A stretch of 64,000 nucleotides of DNA from Flagellimonas amoyensis (GTDB lineage: Bacteria; Bacteroidota; Bacteroidia; Flavobacteriales; Flavobacteriaceae). The notes beneath the pieces were generated by a model. It was not told where the DNA came from, searched no databases, and was given only the letters and a program-made list of their open reading frames with translations. Each line of letters starts with the position of its first letter. The stretch's first letter is position 1. The translations under genes and the position numbers were made by a program. Positions 44,799 through 54,580 of this stretch are shown here, piece by piece. The stretch is taken from contig NZ_QBUK01000001.1 in the NCBI RefSeq assembly GCF_003058265.1, forward strand, positions 1 to 64,000, given 5' to 3'.

Positions 44799-47198
44799 TT
44801 ATTCGGTACGCAAACTTTTTACAGGATTGGACCTTGCGGCCTTTATGGCCTGAAAACTTACGGTTATGACCGTGACGAGCATCGCCCCGATCATGGCCAG
44901 GGCAAAAATCCACCACTTCAAGATCACACGGTAAGGATACTCCTGCAACCATCCGTTCATGATGTAATAGGCAATGGGCACGGCGATGAAACAGGAGATG
45001 ATGACCAGTTTTAAGAAGTCCTTGGAAAGCATGTTCCAGACATTGAAAACAGAGGCTCCCAATACTTTTCGGACACCAATCTCCTTGGTACGCTGCTCCG
45101 CCACAAAGGAAGTGAGCCCAAAAAGCCCCAAACAACTGATCAATATGGCAAGGGCCGTAAAGATGCCGGAAAGTGTGCCAATACGCACCTCAGAAGCAAA
45201 TTTCTTTCCGTATTCCTCGTCCACAAAGTCATATTGGAAAGGAATTTCGGGAAAATGCTCCTTGAACACACGCTCAATAATGGCAATGTTCTGGCTGGCA
45301 CTTTGGTTAGGGTTCAACCGAAGGTTATAATAAGATCCGTTGTTGTATTTGTCAAAGACATACATGCCTTGCTTTACCGGCTCGTAGGGCGATTGGGCAA
45401 TCATGTCCTGCACCACCCCGATGATTTTCAGGGGAGGTCCGGGATCCTCTTCATCATCATCTTTGATGAATTGGCCTACAGGATTTTCCAACCCCATATA
45501 TTTGACAGCGGTCTCGTTGATCAATACGGCATTGGAGTCGGATGGGAATTCCCTGGAAAAATCCCTTCCTTGAACGATTTTTAAGTCGAGGCTTTTTGCA
45601 TATTCCGGGGAAACCTCGGTCCAGGCAATATCCTCTTGGAAGCCTTCCGGTTTGCCTTCCCAAACAAATCCGCTTCGATTGGACCAAATATTGGTGGTAG
45701 GTGCGCTGGAGGTGGACATTTCCATGACTGCACCCGAAGCGATGAACTCGTCCCGCATCAACTCAAACTTGCCCGTGAAGTCTTGGCTCATGGTCGGGAT
45801 CTGGACCAGTCCTTCTTTGTCATACCCAATGGGCCTGTTCTTGGCATGGTTGATCTGTTGCATCACGATGACGGTGCCAATAATAAAGGCCACGGATACG
45901 GTGAACTGTACCACAACCAAGATTTTTCTGGGCAGTCCTGAATGTTTTCCGGCCTTGAAAGTCCCTTTCAGCACATTCACAGGTCTGAAGGAAGACAGGT
46001 ATAGGGCTGGGTAACTTCCCGCCAGAACAGCAGTGAAGAGAATGAAAACCAAGGACATGCCCCAAAACTCCGCAGAGCTCCAGGGGAACAACATTTCTTT
46101 CTTGGCGAGGTCGTTGAACCCGGGGAGACACAGCAGAACGATGAGCATGGCAATGCCAAAGGCAAAGAGCACCACCAAAAAGGATTCGCCCAAGAACTGA
46201 TTGATCAATTGAATACGTTGTGAGCCAATGGATTTACGGATACCCACCTCCTTGGCCCTTTTTTCGGAACGGGCCGTGCTGAGGTTCATAAAGTTGATGC
46301 AGGCCAATAGGAGTACAAAAGCCCCGATGATGGAAAAGAGCCACACGTGTTTGATTCGTCCGCCAACCTGTTTCCCATTTTCAAAGTTGCTGCGCAGGTG
46401 CCAATCTTTCATGGGGAAGAGAAACAATTGTGGGTTGAACTCCTCCGTATTTTTATTGAGCGTCTTTTTTGCATCTTTTACGGTGGACGTCACCCGTTCC
46501 ATGGTAGTGTTGTCGGCAATCTGCACGAACATCTGGAAGGAGTTGTTTCCCCATTGGTCCTCAGCATTTTTTATCCATTCGTTCACCGATACATATTTGT
46601 CCCAGGGCATCAGAAATTTTGTGTCGACGAAGGAGGTATTGAAAGGAATGTCCTCATACACGGCGGTCACCATCATGTCGTATTGACTGTTCACCTCAAT
46701 GGTCTTCCCAATGGGTTCTTCATCACCGAAAAGGGCCTTGGCCGTGGATTCGTTCAACATGATGGAATTGATCTCGCGCAAGCCGTCCTTTTCACCTTTC
46801 AGGATCTTGAGGTCGAGCATTTCAGGGGCATCACGCTGCATAAAATTACCATCCCGGGAGATGCTCGTTTCCTTGTATTTCAAATATTGCGAGGTGTTCC
46901 ATGAAGACATGGCCACGTGCTTGAAATTGTCCATGTACCCATCCCTGAAAGCCTTTTCGAGTGGTCGGGGAATGGCCGGTCCCGTCCCTGTCTGCCCATT
47001 AAACGTCTGTGATTGGAAAATTTGCGCAATCTGGTCCTTATGGGTAAAGTAGTTGTCGTAACTCAACTCGTCACTCACCCATAGGCCAATGATCAAGGTC
47101 ACGGCCATGCCCAGCGCAAGCCCCCCCACATTGATAACGGTGTAGGCCTTGTTCTTGGTAAGGTTCCTCCACGCAATCTTAAAATAGTTCTTAAACAT
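44799..47198 (-). CDS. ABC permease P5, duplicated FtsX/MacB type
   Basis: A 799-aa inner-membrane protein opening MFKNYFKIAWRNLTKNKAYT. The first periplasmic box is changed to YDNYFTHKDQIAQIF, so the RIYR core is lost. Coupling motifs are KEVGIRKSIG (from 316) and KEIGVRKVLG (from 705). The second periplasmic domain contains an acidic DDDEEDPGPP stretch not seen in the siblings. It ends NPVKSLRTE. Confidence 0.9.
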   Translation of the reverse strand: MFKNYFKIAWRNLTKNKAYTVINVGGLALGMAVTLIIGLWVSDELSYDNYFTHKDQIAQIFQSQTFNGQTGTGPAIPRPLEKAFRDGYMDNFKHVAMSSWNTSQYLKYKETSISRDGNFMQRDAPEMLDLKILKGEKDGLREINSIMLNESTAKALFGDEEPIGKTIEVNSQYDMMVTAVYEDIPFNTSFVDTKFLMPWDKYVSVNEWIKNAEDQWGNNSFQMFVQIADNTTMERVTSTVKDAKKTLNKNTEEFNPQLFLFPMKDWHLRSNFENGKQVGGRIKHVWLFSIIGAFVLLLACINFMNLSTARSEKRAKEVGIRKSIGSQRIQLINQFLGESFLVVLFAFGIAMLIVLLCLPGFNDLAKKEMLFPWSSAEFWGMSLVFILFTAVLAGSYPALYLSSFRPVNVLKGTFKAGKHSGLPRKILVVVQFTVSVAFIIGTVIVMQQINHAKNRPIGYDKEGLVQIPTMSQDFTGKFELMRDEFIASGAVMEMSTSSAPTTNIWSNRSGFVWEGKPEGFQEDIAWTEVSPEYAKSLDLKIVQGRDFSREFPSDSNAVLINETAVKYMGLENPVGQFIKDDDEEDPGPPLKIIGVVQDMIAQSPYEPVKQGMYVFDKYNNGSYYNLRLNPNQSASQNIAIIERVFKEHFPEIPFQYDFVDEEYGKKFASEVRIGTLSGIFTALAILISCLGLFGLTSFVAEQRTKEIGVRKVLGASVFNVWNMLSKDFLKLVIISCFIAVPIAYYIMNGWLQEYPYRVILKWWIFALAMIGAMLVTVITVSFQAIKAARSNPVKSLRTE

Positions 47199-47222
47199 GG
47201 CTTTTCGATTTTGATTGATGAT

Positions 47223-49655
47223 TTATTCGGTTCTTAGGCTTTTGATAGGGTTGGCCACAGCGGCCTTTATACTTTGGTAACTTACGGTCAAGAGTGCAAC
47301 CCCCACGGCCATGAGTGCCGATAGGGCAAAGATCCACCAAGGGATGTCGATGCGATAGGAGAAATCCTGTAGCCAGCGGTCCATGGCATACCAACCCAAG
47401 GGCAATGCGATGATGACCGACAGCCCCACAAGTCGTAGAAAATCCATCGAAAGTCGGTAAACGATTTGTCCCACACCGGCACCCAATACTTTCCGAACCC
47501 CGATCTCCTTCACCCTTTTTTGTGCATTGAAGGCGGCCAGACCAAGAAGACCCAAACAGGCAATGATGATGGAAAGCACCGTAAAGATCATGAAGATCTG
47601 TCCCAAACGCTGTTCCGCATCATAACTGGTGTTGAAGGAATCGTCCATAAAATAATGCTCAAAAGGCTGGGAAGGGGCCAAATCGTTCCAAATTCCCTCT
47701 ATTTCCGAAAGGGTTCGGGAAACGTCGCCCCCATGGAGCTTTATGGCCAAATTGCTGGCAAAATCCGTTTCATAGAACAGTCCCAAGGAACTTACTTCGT
47801 CCCTAAGACTCTCAAAATGGAAATCCTTCACAACGCCAATGATGGTTACCACCGAACCATCATCAAATTCGTCCACAAATTGTAAGCCCAGCACTTCTTC
47901 GGGGGTTTTCCCCAAAGTGGCAACGGCCTTTTCATTGAGCAGGATGGCAGAAGAATCAGTGGCAAAATGATCAACATCAAAATTTCTTCCGGCAACTATG
48001 TCCAGCCCAATAGTGGTCAAATAGTCCTCGTCCACTTGCCATTGCTGCATGTTCAGCGCTTTTTCCATGCTTTGGTCCTCTGCACGCAAAAAAGTCCCGC
48101 TGCTCCTTGACGAAGGGGTGGGCAAATAACTGCTCAATGTGGTTGTCTTGACTTGGCTGAGTTGGGAGACAGCATCTTTGAAAGCATGTTTTTTTCCTTC
48201 AAGGGCATTCACCCCTTGAATGATCAGGACTTGATTTTTGGCATATCCCAGGTCTTTTCCTTGAATAAATTGCAATTGTTGGAAAACCGTGAGGGTCCCC
48301 ATGATCAAGAATACCGAAATGGAAAACTGTAGGATGACGAGGACATTCCGCACGCGGCCACCGCCCACAGATTGGTCTCCCTGTCCCTTGAGCACTTTGG
48401 CGGCCACAAAGCGGGACATGAAAAGTGCGGGATAGCTTCCGGAGAGGAACCCCAATGCCAAAGCCGCCAATAAGAGGACCGACCAAAACACGGGATTGGA
48501 TATGGGCAGGGAAAGGTCCTTTCCGCTCAGGTCATTATATAAGGGGAGAACGGCTATCGCAATGATCACGGCGACCACTAGGGATCCCAAGGCAATCAAT
48601 GCCGATTCCGTTAAAAACTGCCCGATCAGGCTCTTTCGTTGCGACCCCAAGGTTTTTCGGATGCCCACTTCCTTTGCCCTTTTGAGGGAATGTGCCGTGG
48701 AAAGGTTCATAAAGTTGACGCTTGCCAGAACCAATAGGATAAGGGCAATGGCCCCAAGGATGTAAACGTTCTTGATGTCGCTCACCGCACTGAACTCCGG
48801 ACTTCTTCTGGAATACAAATGGATGTCCTCCAACGGGATTGTGGAATAGATCATGTAATTGCCTGAATCTATGAACTGCTGCTCCGTGATGCCCGGGAAA
48901 AATGCCTGGGCGTAGGGGATCACATATTTGCCCACCATTTGCTGCAACCGATCATGGATAGCCTCGGCCTTGGTCCCGGGAATCATTTTGATGAGGGTGT
49001 AATAGTTGTGGCTTCCCCATTCGGCCAATTGGGCATCCTCATAACCTGCCATGGAAAGAAAAAGGCTCCGGTCCCTAAGAAATGAATTATTGGGCAGGTC
49101 TTCCATGACCCCTGTCACCGTATAGGTTACATTATCGTTCAGCACCAAAGTTTTTCCAATGGCCTGATCGATCGTGAAGTGCTTTTCGGCGGCGGTCCTC
49201 GTCATCACCAAGGTGTTGGGTTCCGTCAAGGCGGTCCCTTCATCCCCATATAACAATTCCAGCCCCAGCATCTTAAAAAAAGTAGAGTCTGCATAGGTCA
49301 CCGATGCTTCGCGTACATTGCTGAGGGCTTCTTGGGTGCGGACGAATGTACTGCCAATGCCCCTGAACCTGGTGGTGAGCTCCACTTCAGGAATATCGTT
49401 CAGTATGGCTTGTGCCATGGGCGCGGAAACTTCGGCAAGTGCTTCTTCCTTGCCGCCAAATTTCATATCGGCATTGAGCCGATAGATGCGCTCCGAATCG
49501 GCAAACATGCTATCGTGGCTGAGCTCGTCATAGATATAAAGGCCCAACAAAAGTCCACCGGCCATGCCTATGGCCAGCCCAAATGTGTTCAGGAAAGTGA
49601 AGAAAGGTTGTTTCTTCAGGCTTCTCCAGGCTATTTTCAAATTGTTCTTGAACAT
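47223..49655 (-). CDS. ABC permease P4, duplicated FtsX/MacB type
   Basis: An 810-aa inner-membrane protein opening MFKNNLKIAWRSLKKQPFFTF, with box HDSMFADSERIYRL. Coupling motifs are KEVGIRKTLG (from 328) and KEIGVRKVLG (from 716). It ends NPIKSLRTE. It lies 24 nt before P5 and 21 nt after P3. Confidence 0.9.
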   Translation of the reverse strand: MFKNNLKIAWRSLKKQPFFTFLNTFGLAIGMAGGLLLGLYIYDELSHDSMFADSERIYRLNADMKFGGKEEALAEVSAPMAQAILNDIPEVELTTRFRGIGSTFVRTQEALSNVREASVTYADSTFFKMLGLELLYGDEGTALTEPNTLVMTRTAAEKHFTIDQAIGKTLVLNDNVTYTVTGVMEDLPNNSFLRDRSLFLSMAGYEDAQLAEWGSHNYYTLIKMIPGTKAEAIHDRLQQMVGKYVIPYAQAFFPGITEQQFIDSGNYMIYSTIPLEDIHLYSRRSPEFSAVSDIKNVYILGAIALILLVLASVNFMNLSTAHSLKRAKEVGIRKTLGSQRKSLIGQFLTESALIALGSLVVAVIIAIAVLPLYNDLSGKDLSLPISNPVFWSVLLLAALALGFLSGSYPALFMSRFVAAKVLKGQGDQSVGGGRVRNVLVILQFSISVFLIMGTLTVFQQLQFIQGKDLGYAKNQVLIIQGVNALEGKKHAFKDAVSQLSQVKTTTLSSYLPTPSSRSSGTFLRAEDQSMEKALNMQQWQVDEDYLTTIGLDIVAGRNFDVDHFATDSSAILLNEKAVATLGKTPEEVLGLQFVDEFDDGSVVTIIGVVKDFHFESLRDEVSSLGLFYETDFASNLAIKLHGGDVSRTLSEIEGIWNDLAPSQPFEHYFMDDSFNTSYDAEQRLGQIFMIFTVLSIIIACLGLLGLAAFNAQKRVKEIGVRKVLGAGVGQIVYRLSMDFLRLVGLSVIIALPLGWYAMDRWLQDFSYRIDIPWWIFALSALMAVGVALLTVSYQSIKAAVANPIKSLRTE

Positions 49656-49676
49656 GGTGCTCGTTTTTTTGATTGT

Positions 49677-52091
49677 TTATTCTGCCCTCAGTGTTTTGGC
49701 AGGATTGGTCAATGCGGCTCGTATGGATTGAAAGCTTACCGTCAACAATGCGATCATCAGGGCCAAAAGCCCGGCCAGCATAAAAGTTCCCCATGAGATA
49801 TGGATCCTGTAGGCAAAGTCCTCCAACCATCGGTCCATCATGTACCAACCGATAGGGATGGCGATGATGATCGACAATAGGATCAATTTCATGAAATCCA
49901 TGGTGAGCAGCTGATAAATGCTTTTGAACGGGGCCCCAAGGACCAAACGGATACTAATTTCCTTTTTCCGTTGCTCCACCAAGAATGCGGACAGGGCAAA
50001 GAGTCCCAAACAGGCCACAAAAATGGCAAAGAGGGCAAAACTGTTGAATATTTTGCCCATTCGCTGTACATCGTCGTGCATGTGGGCAAACTCTTGGTCC
50101 AGAAAGGTATACTCAAAGGCCTGTTGCGGCACATATTGTTGCCAGATGGCCTGTATGTCATGGATGGCGTTTGCGGCTTCGCTGCTGTTCAGTTTCACGG
50201 AAACCATGCTGGGGCTATCGCCAATGACCAAGGAGACCGGGGCAATATCCTCTTTAAGGTTTTTGAAATGGAAATCTTCCAACACCCCGATGATGGTCCA
50301 GTCCTCGCCGTTGTTGATGCGTTTTCCTATCGGGTCCTCAAAGCCCAGTTCCTTGGCCATGGTGGAATTGATCACAATAGCGGATGAATCGCTGGCAAAA
50401 TCCTTCGAAAATCCACGTCCCTCCTTCAATTGCAACCCAAGCGTATTGATGTAATCGTGGTCCACACGCCATATCTGCGCGGGCACTGAAACCTCTTGCC
50501 TTCCGTTGGAGATCGTCCCGAAAGTGTTCCCGTTCCGCTTGGTGCCCTCAATGGGGAGGTAATCGCTTATGGAAACCGCTTTCACATCGGACAGCCCAAG
50601 AAGCCTTTCTTTGAAGGACTGTGAGTTGTCCTTTAGAAGATTGGTCCCTTTTATGACCAGTACTTGGTCTTTGTTGAAGCCCAATTTCTTGTCCAAAATG
50701 AAATTCATTTGGTTGTAGATGATCAAGGTGCCAATGATCAACACCACTGAGGTGGTAAATTGGACAACGACCAGACCACTGCGGAGTTTGCCACTTTTGC
50801 TCCCAGTGCTCAGGGTGCCCTTCAGCACGTTCACCGGTTTGAAGGCAGATAGATAGAAGGCGGGATAAAGACCGGCCATGATCCCAACGAACAGGGCCGC
50901 CAGTGCAATGGTAGGCAGGAACCACCAAGCGGACCAGGGCATAACAATGCTTTTGGCCGCAATGGTATTGAAGGTGGGAAGCAACAGCCAGGCCAGAAAA
51001 ACCCCGATAACAAAGGAAATGAGGCTATAGATGACAGATTCGGTGAGGAATTGGCTTATCAAATGGCTTTTAAAGGCACCAACGGTTTTTTTCAAGCCCA
51101 CCTCTTTGGCCCTATTGGCGGATTTTGCAGTGGATAGATTGATGAAATTGATCACCGCCAACAAGAGTACAAACCCGGCAATGGCAGCAAACAGCCAAAC
51201 AAAACGGATGTCACCATGTTTAAGGCCATCGCCCATTTTTGCATCGGATCTGAGATGGATGTCCCCAACAGGTTGTAGTTTGTATTCCAAGGTTTTTAAA
51301 ACCTCCATGAATTCCTCTCCCCTCATGCGTTCCTTATAAGACGGGATGACATATTGATCTAGAATGGAACGCATTTTCAGCTCCAAGGCCGCCACGTCCG
51401 CGTTGTCGTCGAGCAACAGATAGGTGAAGTAATTGGTGTTGGACCAGCTCATGTTGGTGTCCTCGATGGCCAGAAGAAAATCAAAATCAAGGTGGGATTT
51501 CTTTGAAAGATCATCCTTAATGACCCCGGTCACCGTGTAGGGCCTAGTGGAATTATCGTCCAAATAGACCGTTTTTCCCACGGCATTGCCCTCTGGGAAA
51601 TATTTGGCAGCTTTTTCGGCCGTCATCACCACGCTTCCGGGATTGGTCAAAAGATTCTCTGGGGTACCCTCCGCCAGCTCAAGTTCCAAAATTTCAAAAA
51701 CCTGTTGGTCCGCATAGATGAAGCCTTCCTCAAAATTGTTCTGGGAGGTGCCGGCGGCCCTAAGAGGCCTTCTTCCTGCACCAAAAAGCTCGCTGGTGTT
51801 TATTTTGCCCGCCTTCAGCACTTCGGGGAAGGTGGTCTCCAAGGTCTCTGCAAAAGGAAGTTGAAAATGGACGCTCTTCAGGAGTTCGCCCCCCATGGTG
51901 CCCTGCATCACCACACGGTAGATCCGGTTCTTGTTCTGGTAATGGGTGTCGTAGCTCAGCTCATTCCCAATAAAAAGGGCAATCAAGAGACAAGCGGCTA
52001 TACCAACGGCAAAACCACCAATTTTAATGGTGGTAAAAAGTTTATCTTTTTTGATATTGCGCCAAGCGATTCGTAAATGGTTTTTAAACAT
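49677..52091 (-). CDS. ABC permease P3, duplicated FtsX/MacB type
   Basis: An 804-aa inner-membrane protein opening MFKNHLRIAWRNIKKDKLFT. The first coupling motif KEVGLKKTVG (from 329) has Lys for Arg, and the second, KEISIRLVLGAP (from 710), changes Gly to Ser and RK to RL. Both changes lie where FtsX-type permeases touch the ATPase, so P3 may couple differently. It ends NPAKTLRAE. The first periplasmic domain keeps NRIYRV. Confidence 0.9.
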   Translation of the reverse strand: MFKNHLRIAWRNIKKDKLFTTIKIGGFAVGIAACLLIALFIGNELSYDTHYQNKNRIYRVVMQGTMGGELLKSVHFQLPFAETLETTFPEVLKAGKINTSELFGAGRRPLRAAGTSQNNFEEGFIYADQQVFEILELELAEGTPENLLTNPGSVVMTAEKAAKYFPEGNAVGKTVYLDDNSTRPYTVTGVIKDDLSKKSHLDFDFLLAIEDTNMSWSNTNYFTYLLLDDNADVAALELKMRSILDQYVIPSYKERMRGEEFMEVLKTLEYKLQPVGDIHLRSDAKMGDGLKHGDIRFVWLFAAIAGFVLLLAVINFINLSTAKSANRAKEVGLKKTVGAFKSHLISQFLTESVIYSLISFVIGVFLAWLLLPTFNTIAAKSIVMPWSAWWFLPTIALAALFVGIMAGLYPAFYLSAFKPVNVLKGTLSTGSKSGKLRSGLVVVQFTTSVVLIIGTLIIYNQMNFILDKKLGFNKDQVLVIKGTNLLKDNSQSFKERLLGLSDVKAVSISDYLPIEGTKRNGNTFGTISNGRQEVSVPAQIWRVDHDYINTLGLQLKEGRGFSKDFASDSSAIVINSTMAKELGFEDPIGKRINNGEDWTIIGVLEDFHFKNLKEDIAPVSLVIGDSPSMVSVKLNSSEAANAIHDIQAIWQQYVPQQAFEYTFLDQEFAHMHDDVQRMGKIFNSFALFAIFVACLGLFALSAFLVEQRKKEISIRLVLGAPFKSIYQLLTMDFMKLILLSIIIAIPIGWYMMDRWLEDFAYRIHISWGTFMLAGLLALMIALLTVSFQSIRAALTNPAKTLRAE

Positions 52092-52097
52092 GATGAT

Positions 52098-52160
52098 TGT
52101 TTTTTGATGATGATGTCACTTCATTCGGTCCGCAAACTTTTTATGGGATTGGTCAATGCG
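52098..52160. repeat. Near-identical spacer plus 3'-end block behind P2 (copy of the block behind P1)
   Basis: The block from the TTTTTTGATGATG spacer through the stop region TTCATTCGGTCCGCAAAC to GGGATTGGTCAATGC matches 54517-54580 with a 3-nt indel and two substitutions. It covers the non-coding spacer as well as the last roughly 13 codons of the permease gene. Confidence 0.75.
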
Positions 52161-54508
52161 GCCTTCAATGCTTGATAGATAATGGTGATCAGGGTGATGG
52201 CCATCACAACGGCGACCGCCACAACAAAGATCCACCAGCTTAAATCGGTGCGGTACTCAAAGTTTTCCAGCCATCTGTTCATAAAATACCAAGCCACTGG
52301 CGCGGCAATGACCCCTGCAATGATGATGAGCTTGAAAAAATCCTGGATCACAATGGACACTAGATGTTGTACGCTGCCACCCAATACTTTCCGGATGCCG
52401 ATTTCCTTCGTCTTTTGGACAATGAAGAACAGGATAAGGCCATATATCCCCAAACAACCTATGAAAATGGCAAGTCCCGAGAAAACCCCGATGAGGGACA
52501 AAAAGCGTTGTTCCGATTCATAAAGCTGTGCGACACGGGCGTCCAGAAATGAATATCCAAAAACATATTCGGGGAATGTGGACGACCACTCCCTTTCGAT
52601 ATGCGCCAGGGCATTTTTGGCATCGGACAAATTGATTTGGATGGCCATTTCTGCATACAGCCTTGAGTCTGGGGCGATAAAAATGGGACTGATCCCGGAA
52701 TAGAAATCTTCATCGTGAAAGTCCGCGACCACCCCTACAATCTTGCCCTGTATGAAATCCTTGCTTATGTTCATCTCCTTGCCCAAGGCCTCTTCCGGGC
52801 TCGATAGCCCCACCTTTCTCACAAAGTCCTCATTGACGATGATTTCATCCACGGAATCTTTTGCGAAAAATTTTCGGCCCGCTATGAGCTTCAGGTTGAA
52901 CGCATCCAAATAATCCTCATCCCCGGCCTTTACCTTAATGTTGAATTCTTCCGGTTCCGGCTTGTTGTTGAACGTCACACTGGTCCCCCAAGAATTGTTG
53001 CCGGCTCCGGGAGAGGTAAAACAAGCGGTCACCCCATGCACGTTCGAATTCTGCAGCAGTCGGTCCTTGAAGCCCTGAAGGGGCACAAGGTCTATTTCAC
53101 CTGGGATCTCGACCATGACAATGCTCTCTTTTTCAAAGCCGAGATCGGAGTTGATGGCATATTTCAATTGTTTTCCAATGACTATGGTGCCAATGATCAG
53201 CACAATGGAGATGGTAAACTGGGTGACCACCAATGTTTTTCGGGTGAGATATCCGCCCACATCATTGTGGGAGATTTTTCTTTTTAGGGCCAAGACGGGA
53301 GCTATGCGCGTCAATACGGCCCCGGGATAACTTCCGGCCAATAAGGTGACCAATGCCAAAATGGAGAGCACAAAGGCAAAGAACTTGACATTCAAGAGCT
53401 CTTGGAAGGAAAGCTCCAGATCAAAAACAGAATTGAAGGAAGGCAGTGCCAAAAGGCATAGGCCAGCGCCCAGCACCAAGGCTGAAATGCAAATGATGAA
53501 GGTTTCGGCCATGAACTGCCAGAACAACTGCCCTTTAAAACTGCCGAGTACCTTGCGCACACCGACTTCCTTGGAACGATACGTGGATTGCGCAGTGGAT
53601 ATGTTGATAAAATTGATGCTGGCCACGATTAGGATAAAAAGACCTACAAAGGAGAATATCCACAGGGTTTTGGGATCCATGCCGCCTTGATAGCGTTTGT
53701 CAAAATGGACGTCCGATAGCTGTTGCAATTTGTAATGGTGCACATTCTTGTGTTCGGGCCTGAATTTTTGCACATACCCTTGGAGCTGTTCCTCGATCTG
53801 GGCAATATCTTGGTTTGGACGCATGAGCACAAAGCAGTGCAGCGAAGAGTTGATGCCACCCCAACCTTCCGATGACGTAAATTCGTCATAGCTTTTCAAG
53901 GTCTCGAAGGACACGAAAATCTGGGATTGGGTCAACGTTGTTTTGGGCAGGTCCTTCAGCACACCGGTTACTCGGATGGTCTCACTGTTCTCCAAAACAA
54001 AAGTCTGGTTTATCGGATTGGTATCCCCAAAAATGGTTTTGGCCAGCTGTTCAGTGATCAGGGCCGTGTTGGGCTCCGATATGGGTGCTCCATTGGAACC
54101 GTCGATCAAAGGATAGTTGAATATTTCAAAAAACCCGGTTTCGGTGAAGGCCACATCAGCTTTGAACTGTTTTTTCCCAGTTCCGTTTTCTGAGGTCACC
54201 AGCCAATCGTTCATGGTCACGTTCTTGGCCACGATCTCGGCATAATCGTAATCTTGCCTAAAAGCATTGGCAAAGCCAGGGGGCACGGCCGCTTCGTAAT
54301 CGATGATGTCCCTGTGCTCCTCGGTGTTCACCCTGTAGATGCGCTCCGCGTTGGCATGGAAATTATCATACCGTAGATGGTGGCTCACAAAAAGGAAAAC
54401 CAATATGCTACAACCAAAGCCCAGGGATAGGCCAAAAATATTGATGAAGGCAAAGCCCTTTCTTTTGGTAAGGCTTCTCCAGGCGATTTTGAAATGGTTT
54501 TTGATCAT
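52121..54508 (-). CDS. ABC permease P2, duplicated FtsX/MacB type
   Basis: A 795-aa inner-membrane protein opening MIKNHFKIAWRSLTKRKGFAF, with box YDNFHANAERIYRV. Coupling motifs are KEVGVRKVLG (from 313) and KEIGIRKVLG (from 701). It ends NPIKSLRTE. Its stop region and downstream spacer nearly match those of P1 (see the repeat entry), suggesting that P1 and P2 share a duplication history. Confidence 0.9.
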   Translation of the reverse strand: MIKNHFKIAWRSLTKRKGFAFINIFGLSLGFGCSILVFLFVSHHLRYDNFHANAERIYRVNTEEHRDIIDYEAAVPPGFANAFRQDYDYAEIVAKNVTMNDWLVTSENGTGKKQFKADVAFTETGFFEIFNYPLIDGSNGAPISEPNTALITEQLAKTIFGDTNPINQTFVLENSETIRVTGVLKDLPKTTLTQSQIFVSFETLKSYDEFTSSEGWGGINSSLHCFVLMRPNQDIAQIEEQLQGYVQKFRPEHKNVHHYKLQQLSDVHFDKRYQGGMDPKTLWIFSFVGLFILIVASINFINISTAQSTYRSKEVGVRKVLGSFKGQLFWQFMAETFIICISALVLGAGLCLLALPSFNSVFDLELSFQELLNVKFFAFVLSILALVTLLAGSYPGAVLTRIAPVLALKRKISHNDVGGYLTRKTLVVTQFTISIVLIIGTIVIGKQLKYAINSDLGFEKESIVMVEIPGEIDLVPLQGFKDRLLQNSNVHGVTACFTSPGAGNNSWGTSVTFNNKPEPEEFNIKVKAGDEDYLDAFNLKLIAGRKFFAKDSVDEIIVNEDFVRKVGLSSPEEALGKEMNISKDFIQGKIVGVVADFHDEDFYSGISPIFIAPDSRLYAEMAIQINLSDAKNALAHIEREWSSTFPEYVFGYSFLDARVAQLYESEQRFLSLIGVFSGLAIFIGCLGIYGLILFFIVQKTKEIGIRKVLGGSVQHLVSIVIQDFFKLIIIAGVIAAPVAWYFMNRWLENFEYRTDLSWWIFVVAVAVVMAITLITIIYQALKAALTNPIKSLRTE

Positions 54509-54516
54509 GGTGGTCG

Positions 54517-54580
54517 TTTTTTGATGATGTTGATGTCAATTCATTCGGTCCGCAAACTTTTTACGGGATTGGTCAATGCC
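54517..54580. repeat. Near-identical spacer plus 3'-end block behind P1
   Basis: Partner of 52098-52160. Because untranslated spacer bases are conserved along with the coding end, tandem duplication or gene conversion explains the match better than protein-level selection. Confidence 0.75.
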
